A DNA stretch of 64,000 nucleotides, from assembly GCF_000196455.1 (NCBI RefSeq), contig NC_014614.1, positions 1,968,001 through 2,032,000 of the forward strand, in the 5' to 3' direction. Position numbers and translations under genes: made by a program. Positions 35,407 through 44,217 of the stretch are shown here, one piece after another. Position 1 is the stretch's first letter. Every line of letters begins with the position of its first letter. This stretch comes from Acetoanaerobium sticklandii. GTDB lineage: Bacteria > Bacillota > Clostridia > Peptostreptococcales > Filifactoraceae. The notes under the pieces were generated by a model. It saw only the letters and a program-made list of their open reading frames with translations, ran no database searches and was not told the origin of the DNA.

Positions 35407-35672
35407 ACAAAAAAATCCCTGCAAAAATGCAGGGACGAATAATTCCGCGGTACCACCCTAGTTGTTCATGGCATATAACCAGAACCTCTCAAATGCACTT
35501 AACACGTGCAAGATGAAAAAATCTACTAAATAAAGAATTCTTATTTTCGATTTTTTAGCTCCTAGGTGATTTTCACTGATAATCCTATGTAGAGTTCCCA
35601 CCTCTTCCTCTACTCTCTGAAATATTTATATCAGTTACTCTCCTAATCATAGCCTTTTTGTATTCATATTTA
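35407..35672 (-). ncRNA. T-box leader of ileS (isoleucine specifier)
   Basis: On the minus strand the T-box sequence AGGGTGGTACCGCGG is at 35459-35445, followed by an intrinsic terminator CCCTGCA/TGCAGGG with seven T (35434-35407). Stem I is recognisable: ACTGATA (35635-35629) pairs with TATCAGT (35581-35575), flanked by AGTA on the 5' side and GAAA on the 3' side of the specifier loop. The codon right after GAAA is ATC (35570-35568), followed by A, giving an isoleucine specifier that agrees with ileS. The 390-base spacer between divIVA and ileS is filled by this element and its promoter. Confidence 0.93.
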
Positions 35673-35678
35673 GTGATT

Positions 35679-35707
35679 ATTTTATACTATATTGCTAAAA
35701 AACGCAA
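35679..35707 (-). promoter_or_regulatory. Promoter of the T-box ileS transcript
   Basis: TTGCGT (35707-35702), 17-base spacer, TAAAAT (35684-35679), just after the divIVA stop. Confidence 0.5.
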
Positions 35708-35711
35708 GAAT

Positions 35712-36164
35712 TTATTCTATATCTTTGAATGTCTCTTCAATACTTGAAATTCCATCTTCTAGCAAGGATTTAAATTTTCCTTTAAATACTACAAATTCTT
35801 TTCTGATGTTTTCGTAATCCTTTTTAATTTGAATAACATCGTTGTTTGCCTGTTCTACAATTTTCTTCGCTTGATGATAAGCCTCATCAATTATAAGCGA
35901 TGATTTTCTCTGAGCACTTGCATTTACTTCCTCAGCAGTCTGCTGAGCTACAATGAGAGTTTCCTTTAAAGTCTCCTCTATGGTTTTATATCTTTTAATC
36001 TGCTCCGTCAGTGCATTTAACTTATCTTTAAGTTCTATATTTTCTCTATAAAGATTCTCATATTCTTTTTTGATTTCATCTAAATAACTATCAACTTCAT
36101 TTTCGTTATATCCTCTTAAGCCTTTTTTAAATTCTTTGTTTTCTATATCAAGTGGTGTAATCAT
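35712..36164 (-). CDS. divIVA: DivIVA family septum/pole protein
   Basis: A 150-residue DivIVA-domain protein that marks curved membrane at septa and poles. It opens with ITPLDIENKEFKKGLRGYN (membrane-binding N-terminal domain, about 1-50) and continues as a coiled coil to about residue 135. It is a little shorter than B. subtilis DivIVA (164). AGGAGGATATAT precedes the ATG. It ends the sepF-yggT-ylmH-divIVA division cluster, as in B. subtilis, and could recruit MinJ-like or other partners not seen here. Confidence 0.93.
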   Translation of the reverse strand: MITPLDIENKEFKKGLRGYNENEVDSYLDEIKKEYENLYRENIELKDKLNALTEQIKRYKTIEETLKETLIVAQQTAEEVNASAQRKSSLIIDEAYHQAKKIVEQANNDVIQIKKDYENIRKEFVVFKGKFKSLLEDGISSIEETFKDIE

Positions 36165-36174
36165 ATATATCCTC

Positions 36175-36960
36175 CTAAAGTACTTTTTTTACCCTAGCCC
36201 TCATTCTGCCTTTTTTAGTTTCAGATATAACTTCATCAAAAATAGCTCTTCCATATCCTTTAAGTGATATCAAAGAGCCGTCCTTAATTTCTCTTGAATT
36301 TGTAGTAAATAGCTCAAAATCCACATACAATCTTTCTTTTAATATATATTCTTGAATTTTGGCCCTAGAAAGATTGAAAATTTCAGAAACTACAGCATCA
36401 GCTCTTCTCGAAGAAGTGGTGATAATTTTTTCTTGATAATTTGGTATAGATTCTTCAAAATCGTCTTCATCTATTATTTTGGCTGTTATTGAAGCCTTAT
36501 TTATAGAAGTTAGGTTAAACATTATATAGTGGCTTACATTTTTGTCTGCTATTATATAAGCGCAGGCTTCATGAACGTGAATATCTCCTAGCTTTTCCCT
36601 TTTTATCCCTAGAGCTAATAATGCCCCTAAATAGTCTCTATGGCTGAGCTTATTAAATTTAAAATTTCCGCTTATTTTTATAATATCATAGGGTTTTTCT
36701 AAAGATTCCTCTGCTATATATTCTGGAAATATCTGAATTATACTCCTTTCGGGCATAGCTGAAGGACTACACTCTCTAAACCCTATAGAATCTAGTCCCT
36801 TAAGAATCGATATGAAGTTCTTTTTTTCAAAAGGGTTCATAAAGTCAGTATTTCTAATGTCATAATTGTCAATGACCCCTTCAGCCTTAGAAAGATTTTT
36901 AATTATAGTTTTTTTTAGTTCAACATTTTTTATAAAAGAAGTTAGCTTTTCTTTATCCAT
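36175..36960 (-). CDS. ylmH: YlmH family RNA-binding S4-domain protein
   Basis: A 261-residue protein with a C-terminal S4 RNA-binding domain (RADAVVSEIFNLSRAKIQEY, about 190-209) and an N-terminal YlmH domain with LGALLALGIKREKLGDI. In B. subtilis YlmH has been linked to binding 50S subunits carrying stalled peptidyl-tRNA, in the same rescue system as RqcH, which is also encoded in this window. Position between yggT and divIVA is conserved. GTGAGAG precedes the ATG. Confidence 0.92.
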   Translation of the reverse strand: MDKEKLTSFIKNVELKKTIIKNLSKAEGVIDNYDIRNTDFMNPFEKKNFISILKGLDSIGFRECSPSAMPERSIIQIFPEYIAEESLEKPYDIIKISGNFKFNKLSHRDYLGALLALGIKREKLGDIHVHEACAYIIADKNVSHYIMFNLTSINKASITAKIIDEDDFEESIPNYQEKIITTSSRRADAVVSEIFNLSRAKIQEYILKERLYVDFELFTTNSREIKDGSLISLKGYGRAIFDEVISETKKGRMRARVKKVL

Positions 36961-36971
36961 TTAACTCTCAC

Positions 36972-37244
36972 TTATAAAATAAACAATAATCTTAAAACTA
37001 CATTTCTAACAAAACTTAGAAGGAACAAGACAATTATAGGTGAAATATCTATTGGTCCAAGATTTATGTATCTTGCAGTAAATTCTCTAACTGGCTCCAT
37101 TATAGGCTCAGTGATATTATAAATAAATTTCACTGGCTTAGAATACATATTTACATTTGGAACCCATGACAATATTACTCTTATTAGCACCAATAGTTGT
37201 ACGATTTCAAAAAAATAATTAACAGCTGTCCTAATTGCCCACAT
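36972..37244 (-). CDS. YggT family membrane protein (YlmG)
   Basis: A 90-residue protein with two membrane segments and the motif LIRVILSWVPN (about 20-30) followed by PIMEPVREF. It belongs to the YggT/YlmG family found with sepF in bacteria and involved in membrane and division organisation in plastids; bacterial function is not established. AAGGAGA precedes the ATG. Confidence 0.9.
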   Translation of the reverse strand: MWAIRTAVNYFFEIVQLLVLIRVILSWVPNVNMYSKPVKFIYNITEPIMEPVREFTARYINLGPIDISPIIVLFLLSFVRNVVLRLLFIL

Positions 37245-37261
37245 CTAAAATCTCCTTTTGT

Positions 37262-37705
37262 CTACCATCTAAATAGACCTTTACTTTCAAGCTCTTTTTT
37301 AATGTTTCCATCGATATCGATATTCGAAGGAGCAAGAACAAATATAGCTTTTGATATCTTTCTAATATCTCCATCCATAGCATAAATAGCTCCATTTAAG
37401 AAATGGAAAATAGTTTTTGAAACTTCTGGATCATGGATATTTTCAAGATTTACAACTACAGCATTTCTAGTTTTTAAGCTATTAACTATAGTAGGTGCAT
37501 CATCATATGATGTTGGTTCATAAACTATGACCTTCATCTGCTGCTGATTAGGATTGATATTTACAACCTTATTTGATGAAGCCTTTGAAATAATTGGTGC
37601 TACAGAAAGGTTTTCCTCTTCAAAATATTCATCATCCTCAAAATCATCTTCTCGTAATCCTCCAAAAAGGAAGTCTTTAATCTTTCCTGATAATTTTTCT
37701 GCCAT
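37262..37705 (-). CDS. sepF: Cell division protein SepF
   Basis: A 147-residue SepF: N-terminal amphipathic membrane-binding helix (MAEKLSGKIKDFLFG), an acidic linker, and the core domain (about 55-135) with MKVIVYEPTSYDDAPTI, LKTRNAVVVNL and IHDPEVSKTIFHFLNGA. SepF bundles FtsZ and can tether it to the membrane. This matters because no ftsA is found beside ftsZ in this window. AGGAGG precedes the ATG. Confidence 0.95.
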   Translation of the reverse strand: MAEKLSGKIKDFLFGGLREDDFEDDEYFEEENLSVAPIISKASSNKVVNINPNQQQMKVIVYEPTSYDDAPTIVNSLKTRNAVVVNLENIHDPEVSKTIFHFLNGAIYAMDGDIRKISKAIFVLAPSNIDIDGNIKKELESKGLFRW

Positions 37706-37716
37706 AACTAATCCTC

Positions 37717-38412
37717 CTATACATAATTTCTTTCACCAAAAATGCCTGTTCCTACTCTTATCATATTAGAGCCTTCTTCTATTGCTATTTTATAGTCATT
37801 GGTCATGCCCATCGAAAGATACTTCATCTCAACATTTTCAAGTGCTAAACTTGACAATTCATCAAATAGGCTTTTTAACTTTTTAAAATAAGGTCTAGTT
37901 TGCTCAGGTTCAGCTTCAAAAGGAGCCATTCCCATAAGTCCTACAATTCTTATATTATTATAGTTCAAAGAAACCTCTTTTACAAAAGCCATAACATCTT
38001 CTGCAAGTAACCCATGCTTTGAATCCTCAAGTGATATATTCACTTGAATGAGACAATCCATGACTAAATCATTTTCTTTAGCTCTTTTATCAATTTCTTT
38101 TGCAAGAGGCATTCTATCTAATGAATGAATTAAGTCTATTGTCTTTATTATATATTTTACTTTGTTAGTCTGTAAAGTGCCAATAAGGTGCCAAACAGCT
38201 TTTTTTGATACATTTGGATGTTTTTTTTCTACCTCTTGGACTTTATTCTCACCCAAATTTTCAATTCCTGAGTCTAAAGCCTCATTTATTTGTTCGACTC
38301 CTACAGTTTTACTCACAGCTATGAGAGTTACATCGTCATTTCTTTCGCATTTATTTAATGTCTTTTTTATTTCTTCATTTACAAATTCAATATTAGTCTT
38401 AATTTGACTCAT
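37717..38412 (-). CDS. YggS family pyridoxal phosphate-binding protein
   Basis: A 231-residue PLPBP/YggS/YlmE homologue: ERNDDVTLIAVSKTVGVEQI carries the PLP Lys (about residue 35), followed by GENKVQE, HLIGTLQTNK and LSMGMTNDYKIAIEEGSNMIRVG. Members buffer PLP and affect amino-acid pools. It starts at TAATG overlap with the HlyD-like gene stop, preceded by GGGTGAG, so the two are co-translated. Position before sepF is conserved. Confidence 0.93.
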   Translation of the reverse strand: MSQIKTNIEFVNEEIKKTLNKCERNDDVTLIAVSKTVGVEQINEALDSGIENLGENKVQEVEKKHPNVSKKAVWHLIGTLQTNKVKYIIKTIDLIHSLDRMPLAKEIDKRAKENDLVMDCLIQVNISLEDSKHGLLAEDVMAFVKEVSLNYNNIRIVGLMGMAPFEAEPEQTRPYFKKLKSLFDELSSLALENVEMKYLSMGMTNDYKIAIEEGSNMIRVGTGIFGERNYV

Positions 38413-39656
38413 TATCTCACCCTCTGTCCATCTTTTATATTTTTAGGAGATACTATAAGCTCATCATAAAGATTTATATTTTCGGAGTTTTGTAAGGCAT
38501 TAGGATCATACCTCAATACATAATACTTTTCATTTTCTCCAGCTATAGTATCAATCGGCTTAAATACAGCACTTCCAACCTCATTTACTATAAATACCCC
38601 TTTTTTGTTTTCATAATTAGTAACAGTGTCTTTTGGAATCAATAAGCCGCTAGGATTTTCATAGCAAATTTGAGCCCTATATTTTCTCTTTTTAGTAAAA
38701 TCAAAATTTTCATCTTCAATACTGAATAACCCAACAAACTTCTCATCTTCGCCTTTATAAAAGTCTTCTAGCTTTGCTTTAATAGTTTCCTTATCAATAA
38801 TGATTTCAACTGCTTTACCTCTTTCTATCACTTTTATGTCCTCAGGAGTAACCTCAGTAGCTAAATACCATACGTGGTTATTAATAATAGATGCTATTAC
38901 ATCTCCTTGATTGACACTTTCACTTTCTGATACGAGATTTTTATCTTGAAATTTATTTATTTTTGTAACAGATAGCTTATCTTTATTTAGAATAGAAAAA
39001 TCATCTTGTAAACCGTCGCTATAAAAAGCTAGAACTCCAGGATTAATAGATTTTATATAAAATTTCTCCGAGCTAAGCTTATTCTGAATTTCAGCTTTTT
39101 TTGCTTCAAGCTGCTCCACAGTCATGTTCCCTAGGCTCGATGCACCAGTTAGAAGCTTTTTTCTATCCATAAGCGTAAGAATTTGCTCTTTTAAATCTGG
39201 TATATAAGATATATCATTTTCAGCAATTCTATGAGATATATCAGTGTATAAAAAATCAATTTTATTATTTATCTCTTCAATTTCTTTTTCAGGGTTTTGA
39301 ATAGCTGCGTTGTTTTTTAACTCATTTATTCTTCTGTTCAAAATCTGAAGCGTCGACTGTTCATCTCCACTTAGTTCTTCATTTTGAATTTTTGCTACCA
39401 AATCTGCTCTTTTAACTCTATCTCCTTCATCTGCAAAGTAGGATACATATCCTGCAGATGGAGCCTTAAGCTGATATTCTTCTCTTAGGATAAGTACATC
39501 TTTTTCTATAGTATTAGATATTTCTCCCAAATCTAAAGTGTAAGTTTTAATAGTAGCCGCATTTACAACAAAGTATACATGAAAGCAAAAATACAGCATA
39601 AAACCAAATATTAAAAAATATAGTAAATTAAAACGTTTCTTTTTTGACTTTGGCAT
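38412..39656 (-). CDS. HlyD-like membrane protein of the sepF cluster
   Basis: A 414-residue protein with a basic N-terminus, one membrane segment (about 9-30) and an extracellular region resembling HlyD-family adaptors: lipoyl-like segments (LKAPSAGYVSYFADEGDRVKR at about 63-83 region), a helical hairpin rich in ILNRRINELKN and EIEEINNKI, and a barrel-like C-terminal part. Normal HlyD adaptors work with a transporter, but no ABC or RND gene is near. Proteins like this occur beside ylmE-sepF in Clostridia, occupying the place of ylmD in B. subtilis. Function is unknown. The Shine-Dalgarno (AAGTGTGA) is weak. Confidence 0.8.
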   Translation of the reverse strand: MPKSKKKRFNLLYFLIFGFMLYFCFHVYFVVNAATIKTYTLDLGEISNTIEKDVLILREEYQLKAPSAGYVSYFADEGDRVKRADLVAKIQNEELSGDEQSTLQILNRRINELKNNAAIQNPEKEIEEINNKIDFLYTDISHRIAENDISYIPDLKEQILTLMDRKKLLTGASSLGNMTVEQLEAKKAEIQNKLSSEKFYIKSINPGVLAFYSDGLQDDFSILNKDKLSVTKINKFQDKNLVSESESVNQGDVIASIINNHVWYLATEVTPEDIKVIERGKAVEIIIDKETIKAKLEDFYKGEDEKFVGLFSIEDENFDFTKKRKYRAQICYENPSGLLIPKDTVTNYENKKGVFIVNEVGSAVFKPIDTIAGENEKYYVLRYDPNALQNSENINLYDELIVSPKNIKDGQRVR

Positions 39657-39725
39657 ATATTTTTCACACTTTCTTATTCTTATTGATAGTTTATAGCCTA
39701 AGATGGCAAAATAAAATTCTAGTAA

Positions 39726-40751
39726 TTAAAACTCTGAGTATTTTAAATGAATCAAGTCCTCAGTCTCATGTTTTTTTGTTCTAGTCATTAGACTTTTTAT
39801 AGTTTCTTTAATGTCTTTGCCTTCGTATAAAACCTTATATATTTCAGCTGTTATAGGCATATCTATGTTTTTTTCTAGAGCTAGATTATAGGCTACCTCA
39901 GTTGCAGTTATACCTTCAACTACCATTTGTATTTCTGCTAGAGTTTCATCTAAAGTTTTACCTTGACCTATCATTATTCCAGCTCTTCTATTTCTTGAGT
40001 GCATAGAAGTACAGGTTACAATTAAATCTCCTATACCTGATAGACCTGCAAAAGTCGATATATCAGCCCCTAGAGCAACTCCTAGCCTAGCTATTTCAGC
40101 AAGTCCTCTAGTCATTATTCCAGCTTTTGTATTATCTCCATAACCTAGCCCATCTATAATTCCACTTCCAAAGGCTATGATATTTTTTAAGGATCCTCCA
40201 AGCTCAACTCCAATTACATCTGGATTTGTATAAACTCTAAAAAATTCACTGCTAAAAACATCCTGAATGTACTCAGCTGCTTCAATATTTTCAGAAGCTG
40301 CTACAACAGTCGTAGGCATTTTTACAGCAACCTCTTCTGCATGAGATGGTCCTGATAGAACCACGAAACTATTGCTTGGCAAAAGTTCTCCTACAACCTC
40401 AGATATTCTTTTATTAGTCCCTTTTTCCAAACCTTTAGATACATTTACTAAAATTACCTTTGAACTGATTTTATTTTGAAGACTCATAACAGCTGCTCTA
40501 GTAGCTTGAGAAGAGACAGCTAGCACTATTACTGATGCATCCTTAATCGCTGAGTCTAAATCTGTAAAAATATTTATCTCAGAAGGTATAATTATATCTC
40601 CTAGATATTTGCTGTTCTTATTTGTACTAATGATTTCATTTGCTTGAGATTCATTTCTAACATATAGGTTCACTTTATGTCCATTATTATTTAAAAGCAA
40701 AGCTAAGGCACTTCCCCAGCTTCCTGCTCCCATAATACAAATAGTATCCAT
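39726..40751 (-). CDS. gpsA: Glycerol-3-phosphate dehydrogenase [NAD(P)+]
   Basis: Makes sn-glycerol-3-phosphate for phospholipids from dihydroxyacetone phosphate. The 341-residue protein has the NAD loop GAGSWGSALA (8-17), VLSGPSHAEEV, GGSLKNIIAFGSG (catalytic Lys) and CTSMHSRNRRAG. Its product is used by PlsY, encoded directly upstream, so the pair covers the first committed step of membrane lipid synthesis. Length is standard. Confidence 0.97.
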   Translation of the reverse strand: MDTICIMGAGSWGSALALLLNNNGHKVNLYVRNESQANEIISTNKNSKYLGDIIIPSEINIFTDLDSAIKDASVIVLAVSSQATRAAVMSLQNKISSKVILVNVSKGLEKGTNKRISEVVGELLPSNSFVVLSGPSHAEEVAVKMPTTVVAASENIEAAEYIQDVFSSEFFRVYTNPDVIGVELGGSLKNIIAFGSGIIDGLGYGDNTKAGIMTRGLAEIARLGVALGADISTFAGLSGIGDLIVTCTSMHSRNRRAGIMIGQGKTLDETLAEIQMVVEGITATEVAYNLALEKNIDMPITAEIYKVLYEGKDIKETIKSLMTRTKKHETEDLIHLKYSEF

Positions 40752-40760
40752 ATTATCCTC

Positions 40761-41351
40761 CTATTTTGTTTTCTCTCCTAATTTTCTCTCAGTTTTGTTT
40801 ATGAGTCTTTTAATATTTTCTCTATGCGTAAATATAATAAACCCTGCCAAAACAATGCTAGTTATAATTGATTCTCTAGGCTGACGCGCTGAGTATAAAA
40901 TAAATGGAAGCGTTGACATACCAACAATAGAGCCAAGTGATACATATCTTGTCTTCATTATAAGCGCTATCGCAAGCAAAAGCGCGATAAGTCCATAAAT
41001 ATGAAATAGACCAAGAAGTGCTCCAACACTAGTTGCTACTCCTTTACCACCTTTGAATTTAAGGAGTACTGGAAAAACATGCCCAAATACAACAGCCACT
41101 GCAGCAACTAGAGCAAATTCCAGTCCACCTGCTTTGTAGCCTATTTGAGTTGCAATTAGACCTTTTAGGAAATCAACTACAAAAACTACGAGCGCATATT
41201 TTGCTCCCAATACTCTAAGTGTATTTGTAGTTCCTGCATTTCCTGAACCATGCTCTCTTATATCTAGATTTTTAAATTTTTTGCCTATAAAGTAAGATGG
41301 TGAAATATTACCTAATAAATAACTTATCAATACTATCGAAATCCAGCTCAT
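40761..41351 (-). CDS. plsY: Acyl-phosphate:glycerol-3-phosphate acyltransferase PlsY
   Basis: A 196-residue membrane acyltransferase with five or so membrane segments and the family motifs GNISPSYFIGK (about 14-24), HGSGNAGTTNTLRVLG (about 34-49) and FKGGKGVATSVG (about 98-109). It adds the first acyl chain to glycerol-3-phosphate. GGAGGT precedes the ATG. Ten bases separate it from gpsA and it follows der. Confidence 0.97.
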   Translation of the reverse strand: MSWISIVLISYLLGNISPSYFIGKKFKNLDIREHGSGNAGTTNTLRVLGAKYALVVFVVDFLKGLIATQIGYKAGGLEFALVAAVAVVFGHVFPVLLKFKGGKGVATSVGALLGLFHIYGLIALLLAIALIMKTRYVSLGSIVGMSTLPFILYSARQPRESIITSIVLAGFIIFTHRENIKRLINKTERKLGEKTK

Positions 41352-41369
41352 ATAACTGTACCTCCAAAG

Positions 41370-42686
41370 CTATTTTCTATTTTTTTCTCTTACGTATATT
41401 TTAAGAGGAGTTCCTTCATATCCAAAGTTTTCTCTTAGTTTATTCTCAATATATCTCTGATAAGAAAAGTGGAATAGCTCTTTTTCGTTTACAAAAATTG
41501 CAAACGTTGGTGGTCTTACCCCTACTTGAGTTGCATAGTATATCTTAAGACGCTTACCTTTATCAGATGGAGGTTGGTTCATCATTACAGCCTCTCCGAT
41601 TACATCATTTAATACTCCTGTAGCCACACGCTTTGATGCCTCATCAAAAATGAAATCTACAGTTTCTTTTATTTTTCCCATTCTTTGTGATGTAAGTGCC
41701 GATACAAAAAGTATAGGGCAGTATTGCATAAATGGTAGCTCTTCTCTAATTTTTTTAGTATATTCCTTTACTGAGTGATTATCCTTTTCAATTAAATCCC
41801 ATTTATTTACTACAACTATTGACGCCTTTCCAGCATCATGTGCTAGCCCTGCAATTTTACTATCCTGCTCAGAAATTCCTTCTGTAGCATCTATAACAGT
41901 TAAAACTACATCGGCTTTTTCTACTGAAGCATAAGCACGAATAACTGAGTATTTTTCAATATTTTCGTAAACCTTGCTTTTTCTTCTAATCCCTGCAGTA
42001 TCTATGAACAGATATTTTTTTCCATCCATTTCTATATAGGTGTCAATTGCATCTCTAGTAGTTCCTGCTATCGGGCTTACTATAACTCTCTCTTCACCAA
42101 TAAGTCTATTTAGAATAGAAGATTTTCCTGCATTTGGTTTTCCGACAATAGCTACCTTTACAACATCTTCATCTAGCTCAGTATCCATATCCTGTGGAAA
42201 GTTTTTAACGACTTCATCTAGTAAATCTCCCGTTCCAAGGCCTATGCTTGAAGACACTGGTATTGGTTCTCCAAAACCTAGCTCATAAAAATCATAAAAA
42301 TCATCTGGTAGATTTTTATTGTCTACTTTGTTTACTACTAAAAGCACTGGCTTCTTAGTTTTTAGCAGCATAAGTGCAACATCCCTATCTGATGGAGTAA
42401 GCCCAGCTTTTCCATCTACTACAAATAGAATTACCTGAGCCATATCCATAGCCAGCTCTGCTTGCTGTCTCATTTTTTTAGGAATCAGCTCCTCAGAATC
42501 CGGCTCTATTCCTCCAGTATCTATAATTGTAAAGTGCTTACTCACCCATTCTGCCTGAGCATATATTCTATCTCTCGTAACTCCTGGGGTATCCTCAACT
42601 ATTGCGATTCTTTCTCCAGCAATCCTATTAAATAATGTCGATTTTCCGACATTTGGTCTTCCAACTATTGCTACTATTGGATTCAT
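41370..42686 (-). CDS. der: Ribosome biogenesis GTPase Der (EngA)
   Basis: A double GTPase needed for 50S assembly. The 438-residue protein has first-domain motifs GRPNVGKST (8-16), DTGG and NKVD, second-domain motifs GKPNAGKSS (about 181-189), DTAG and NKWD, and a C-terminal KH-like domain ending YVREKNRK. Length matches B. subtilis Der (436). AGGAG precedes the ATG. The order DUF512-der-plsY-gpsA is common in Clostridia. Confidence 0.97.
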   Translation of the reverse strand: MNPIVAIVGRPNVGKSTLFNRIAGERIAIVEDTPGVTRDRIYAQAEWVSKHFTIIDTGGIEPDSEELIPKKMRQQAELAMDMAQVILFVVDGKAGLTPSDRDVALMLLKTKKPVLLVVNKVDNKNLPDDFYDFYELGFGEPIPVSSSIGLGTGDLLDEVVKNFPQDMDTELDEDVVKVAIVGKPNAGKSSILNRLIGEERVIVSPIAGTTRDAIDTYIEMDGKKYLFIDTAGIRRKSKVYENIEKYSVIRAYASVEKADVVLTVIDATEGISEQDSKIAGLAHDAGKASIVVVNKWDLIEKDNHSVKEYTKKIREELPFMQYCPILFVSALTSQRMGKIKETVDFIFDEASKRVATGVLNDVIGEAVMMNQPPSDKGKRLKIYYATQVGVRPPTFAIFVNEKELFHFSYQRYIENKLRENFGYEGTPLKIYVREKNRK

Positions 42687-42813
42687 AAATCATACTCCTT
42701 TATAATTCTTATTTTTATACATTCAAACACCAAACCCTCATCTAAAAAGACAATCTTGGTAATAGCTATTAAAAGCTTTTCTTTTTGGCATTAAACTGCC
42801 CTTATATATTTTC

Positions 42814-44166
42814 CTAATTCTTTTGTACTCTTCCTACAAGCTTATCTATAAAGTCTCTTCCTTCAACCTCTGATATGACAATTTCAATTTTAAGCCTTTG
42901 CTTGAGTTCATCTAAAGTAATATTATCCAGAAAAATGTCTTCATCAGCTTTCATCATACTTCTTGGTATAATTAGTTCTTCCCCAAGGTCCTTGTCCTTT
43001 AACTGTTTTTCAATATCACTAGCTGTTATTAATCCAGCTACTGTTATGGTTTCGCCAAAAAACTCGTTGCTAATCATATGCACATCAATTTTTAGCCCTT
43101 CAAATTCTTTCATGATGAGCTTAGCCATACTATTTATAAACTCAAAAGCGCTTTTTCCTGTCGCTATAGAAATATGCCTATTTATAGGATATTTAGGTGT
43201 TTTTTCAAGTTCTTCATAAATTTCATGTTCTAATTTCGATATAAGCCCAACTCCATTTTCTAATTGCACATAGCCTTCATAAGCTTCTTTTGTTGGAAGA
43301 TTTCTATTTGCCATCACATAAAATTCATCAGATAGAAAAGCAAACCTAGTTCCTAATTTAGCCAATAGCTCATTTTGAATTTTATCAATCTGATTTATAA
43401 CTTCGTTTGCTGATTCTTTGTCAAAAATTTCAACCTTGCATAAATTTTCTCTGTACTTTGTTATTCCTATTGGAACTATAGCAACACTGTTAAGCTGAGG
43501 ATATAGGCTAGCTAAATCATTTATGGTTTTATCTAGCTCCTCTTTGTCATTTACATCTGGCACAAGTACAATTTGAGCATTCATGGTTATATCTGCAGAC
43601 TTAAGTCGTTTCATTTTATCTAGTACATCTCCTGCAAATCTATTGCCAAGCATCTTTGCTCTAAGTGTTGGATTTGTTGTGTGTACCGACACATTTACAG
43701 GGCTTATTCTATATTTTATCATTTTATCAATTTCTTTATCGCCCATATTTGTCATGGTTATAAAATTTCCCTGCAAAAACGAAAGCCTAGAATCATCATC
43801 TTTAAAGTATAGTGTTTCTCTCATACCCTCTGGGAGCTGATCTATAAAGCAAAAAATACATTTATTTCTACAGGTTTTAACTGAATCTATAATTGGATTT
43901 TCAAATTCCAAGCCCAAGGCTTCATCTATATCCTTATCTATTTCATATATAATATGTTCTCCAGATTGCTTTTCTATTTCAAGCTCAATATATTCATCAG
44001 CTTCAAGAAACTGATATTCTATTATATCTTCAATTTTTTGTGCATTTATTGCAACTAGGATATCTCCTACTTCTATTTCTAGTTCCTCTGCAATAGAATC
44101 TGGCTCTATTTTAGTTATTTTGTTTTCAAACTTCATTTTTTTTAGTTCCACATTCATCCACTCCAA
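42814..44166 (-). CDS. DUF512 radical SAM protein with N-terminal PDZ domain
   Basis: A protein of up to 450 residues: an N-terminal PDZ-like segment (EPDSIAEELEIEVGDILVAI, about 21-40), then CRNKCIFCFIDQLP with CxxxCxxC at Cys99, Cys103 and Cys106, a radical SAM iron-sulfur site, and the DUF512 region with GRDFIDKLVGRV at the end. The catalysed reaction is not known. It is strongly conserved next to der in Clostridia. The start is uncertain: the open frame begins at TTG (44166), while an ATG at 44136 (MKFENKITKIEP) looks more like the family. A possible extended -10 TGGTATATT lies at 44191-44183. Confidence 0.88.
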   Translation of the reverse strand: MEWMNVELKKMKFENKITKIEPDSIAEELEIEVGDILVAINAQKIEDIIEYQFLEADEYIELEIEKQSGEHIIYEIDKDIDEALGLEFENPIIDSVKTCRNKCIFCFIDQLPEGMRETLYFKDDDSRLSFLQGNFITMTNMGDKEIDKMIKYRISPVNVSVHTTNPTLRAKMLGNRFAGDVLDKMKRLKSADITMNAQIVLVPDVNDKEELDKTINDLASLYPQLNSVAIVPIGITKYRENLCKVEIFDKESANEVINQIDKIQNELLAKLGTRFAFLSDEFYVMANRNLPTKEAYEGYVQLENGVGLISKLEHEIYEELEKTPKYPINRHISIATGKSAFEFINSMAKLIMKEFEGLKIDVHMISNEFFGETITVAGLITASDIEKQLKDKDLGEELIIPRSMMKADEDIFLDNITLDELKQRLKIEIVISEVEGRDFIDKLVGRVQKN

Positions 44167-44217
44167 TATTCAACTACATACTAATATACCACACTAGCGC
44201 CCTTTTGGCATTAATGC

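Noticed and set aside
35578..35580. ATC in TTATCAGTG as the T-box specifier
   Set aside because: This ATC would be base-paired in the stem with ACTGATA. The ATC at 35568-35570, directly after GAAA in the internal loop, fits the specifier position.
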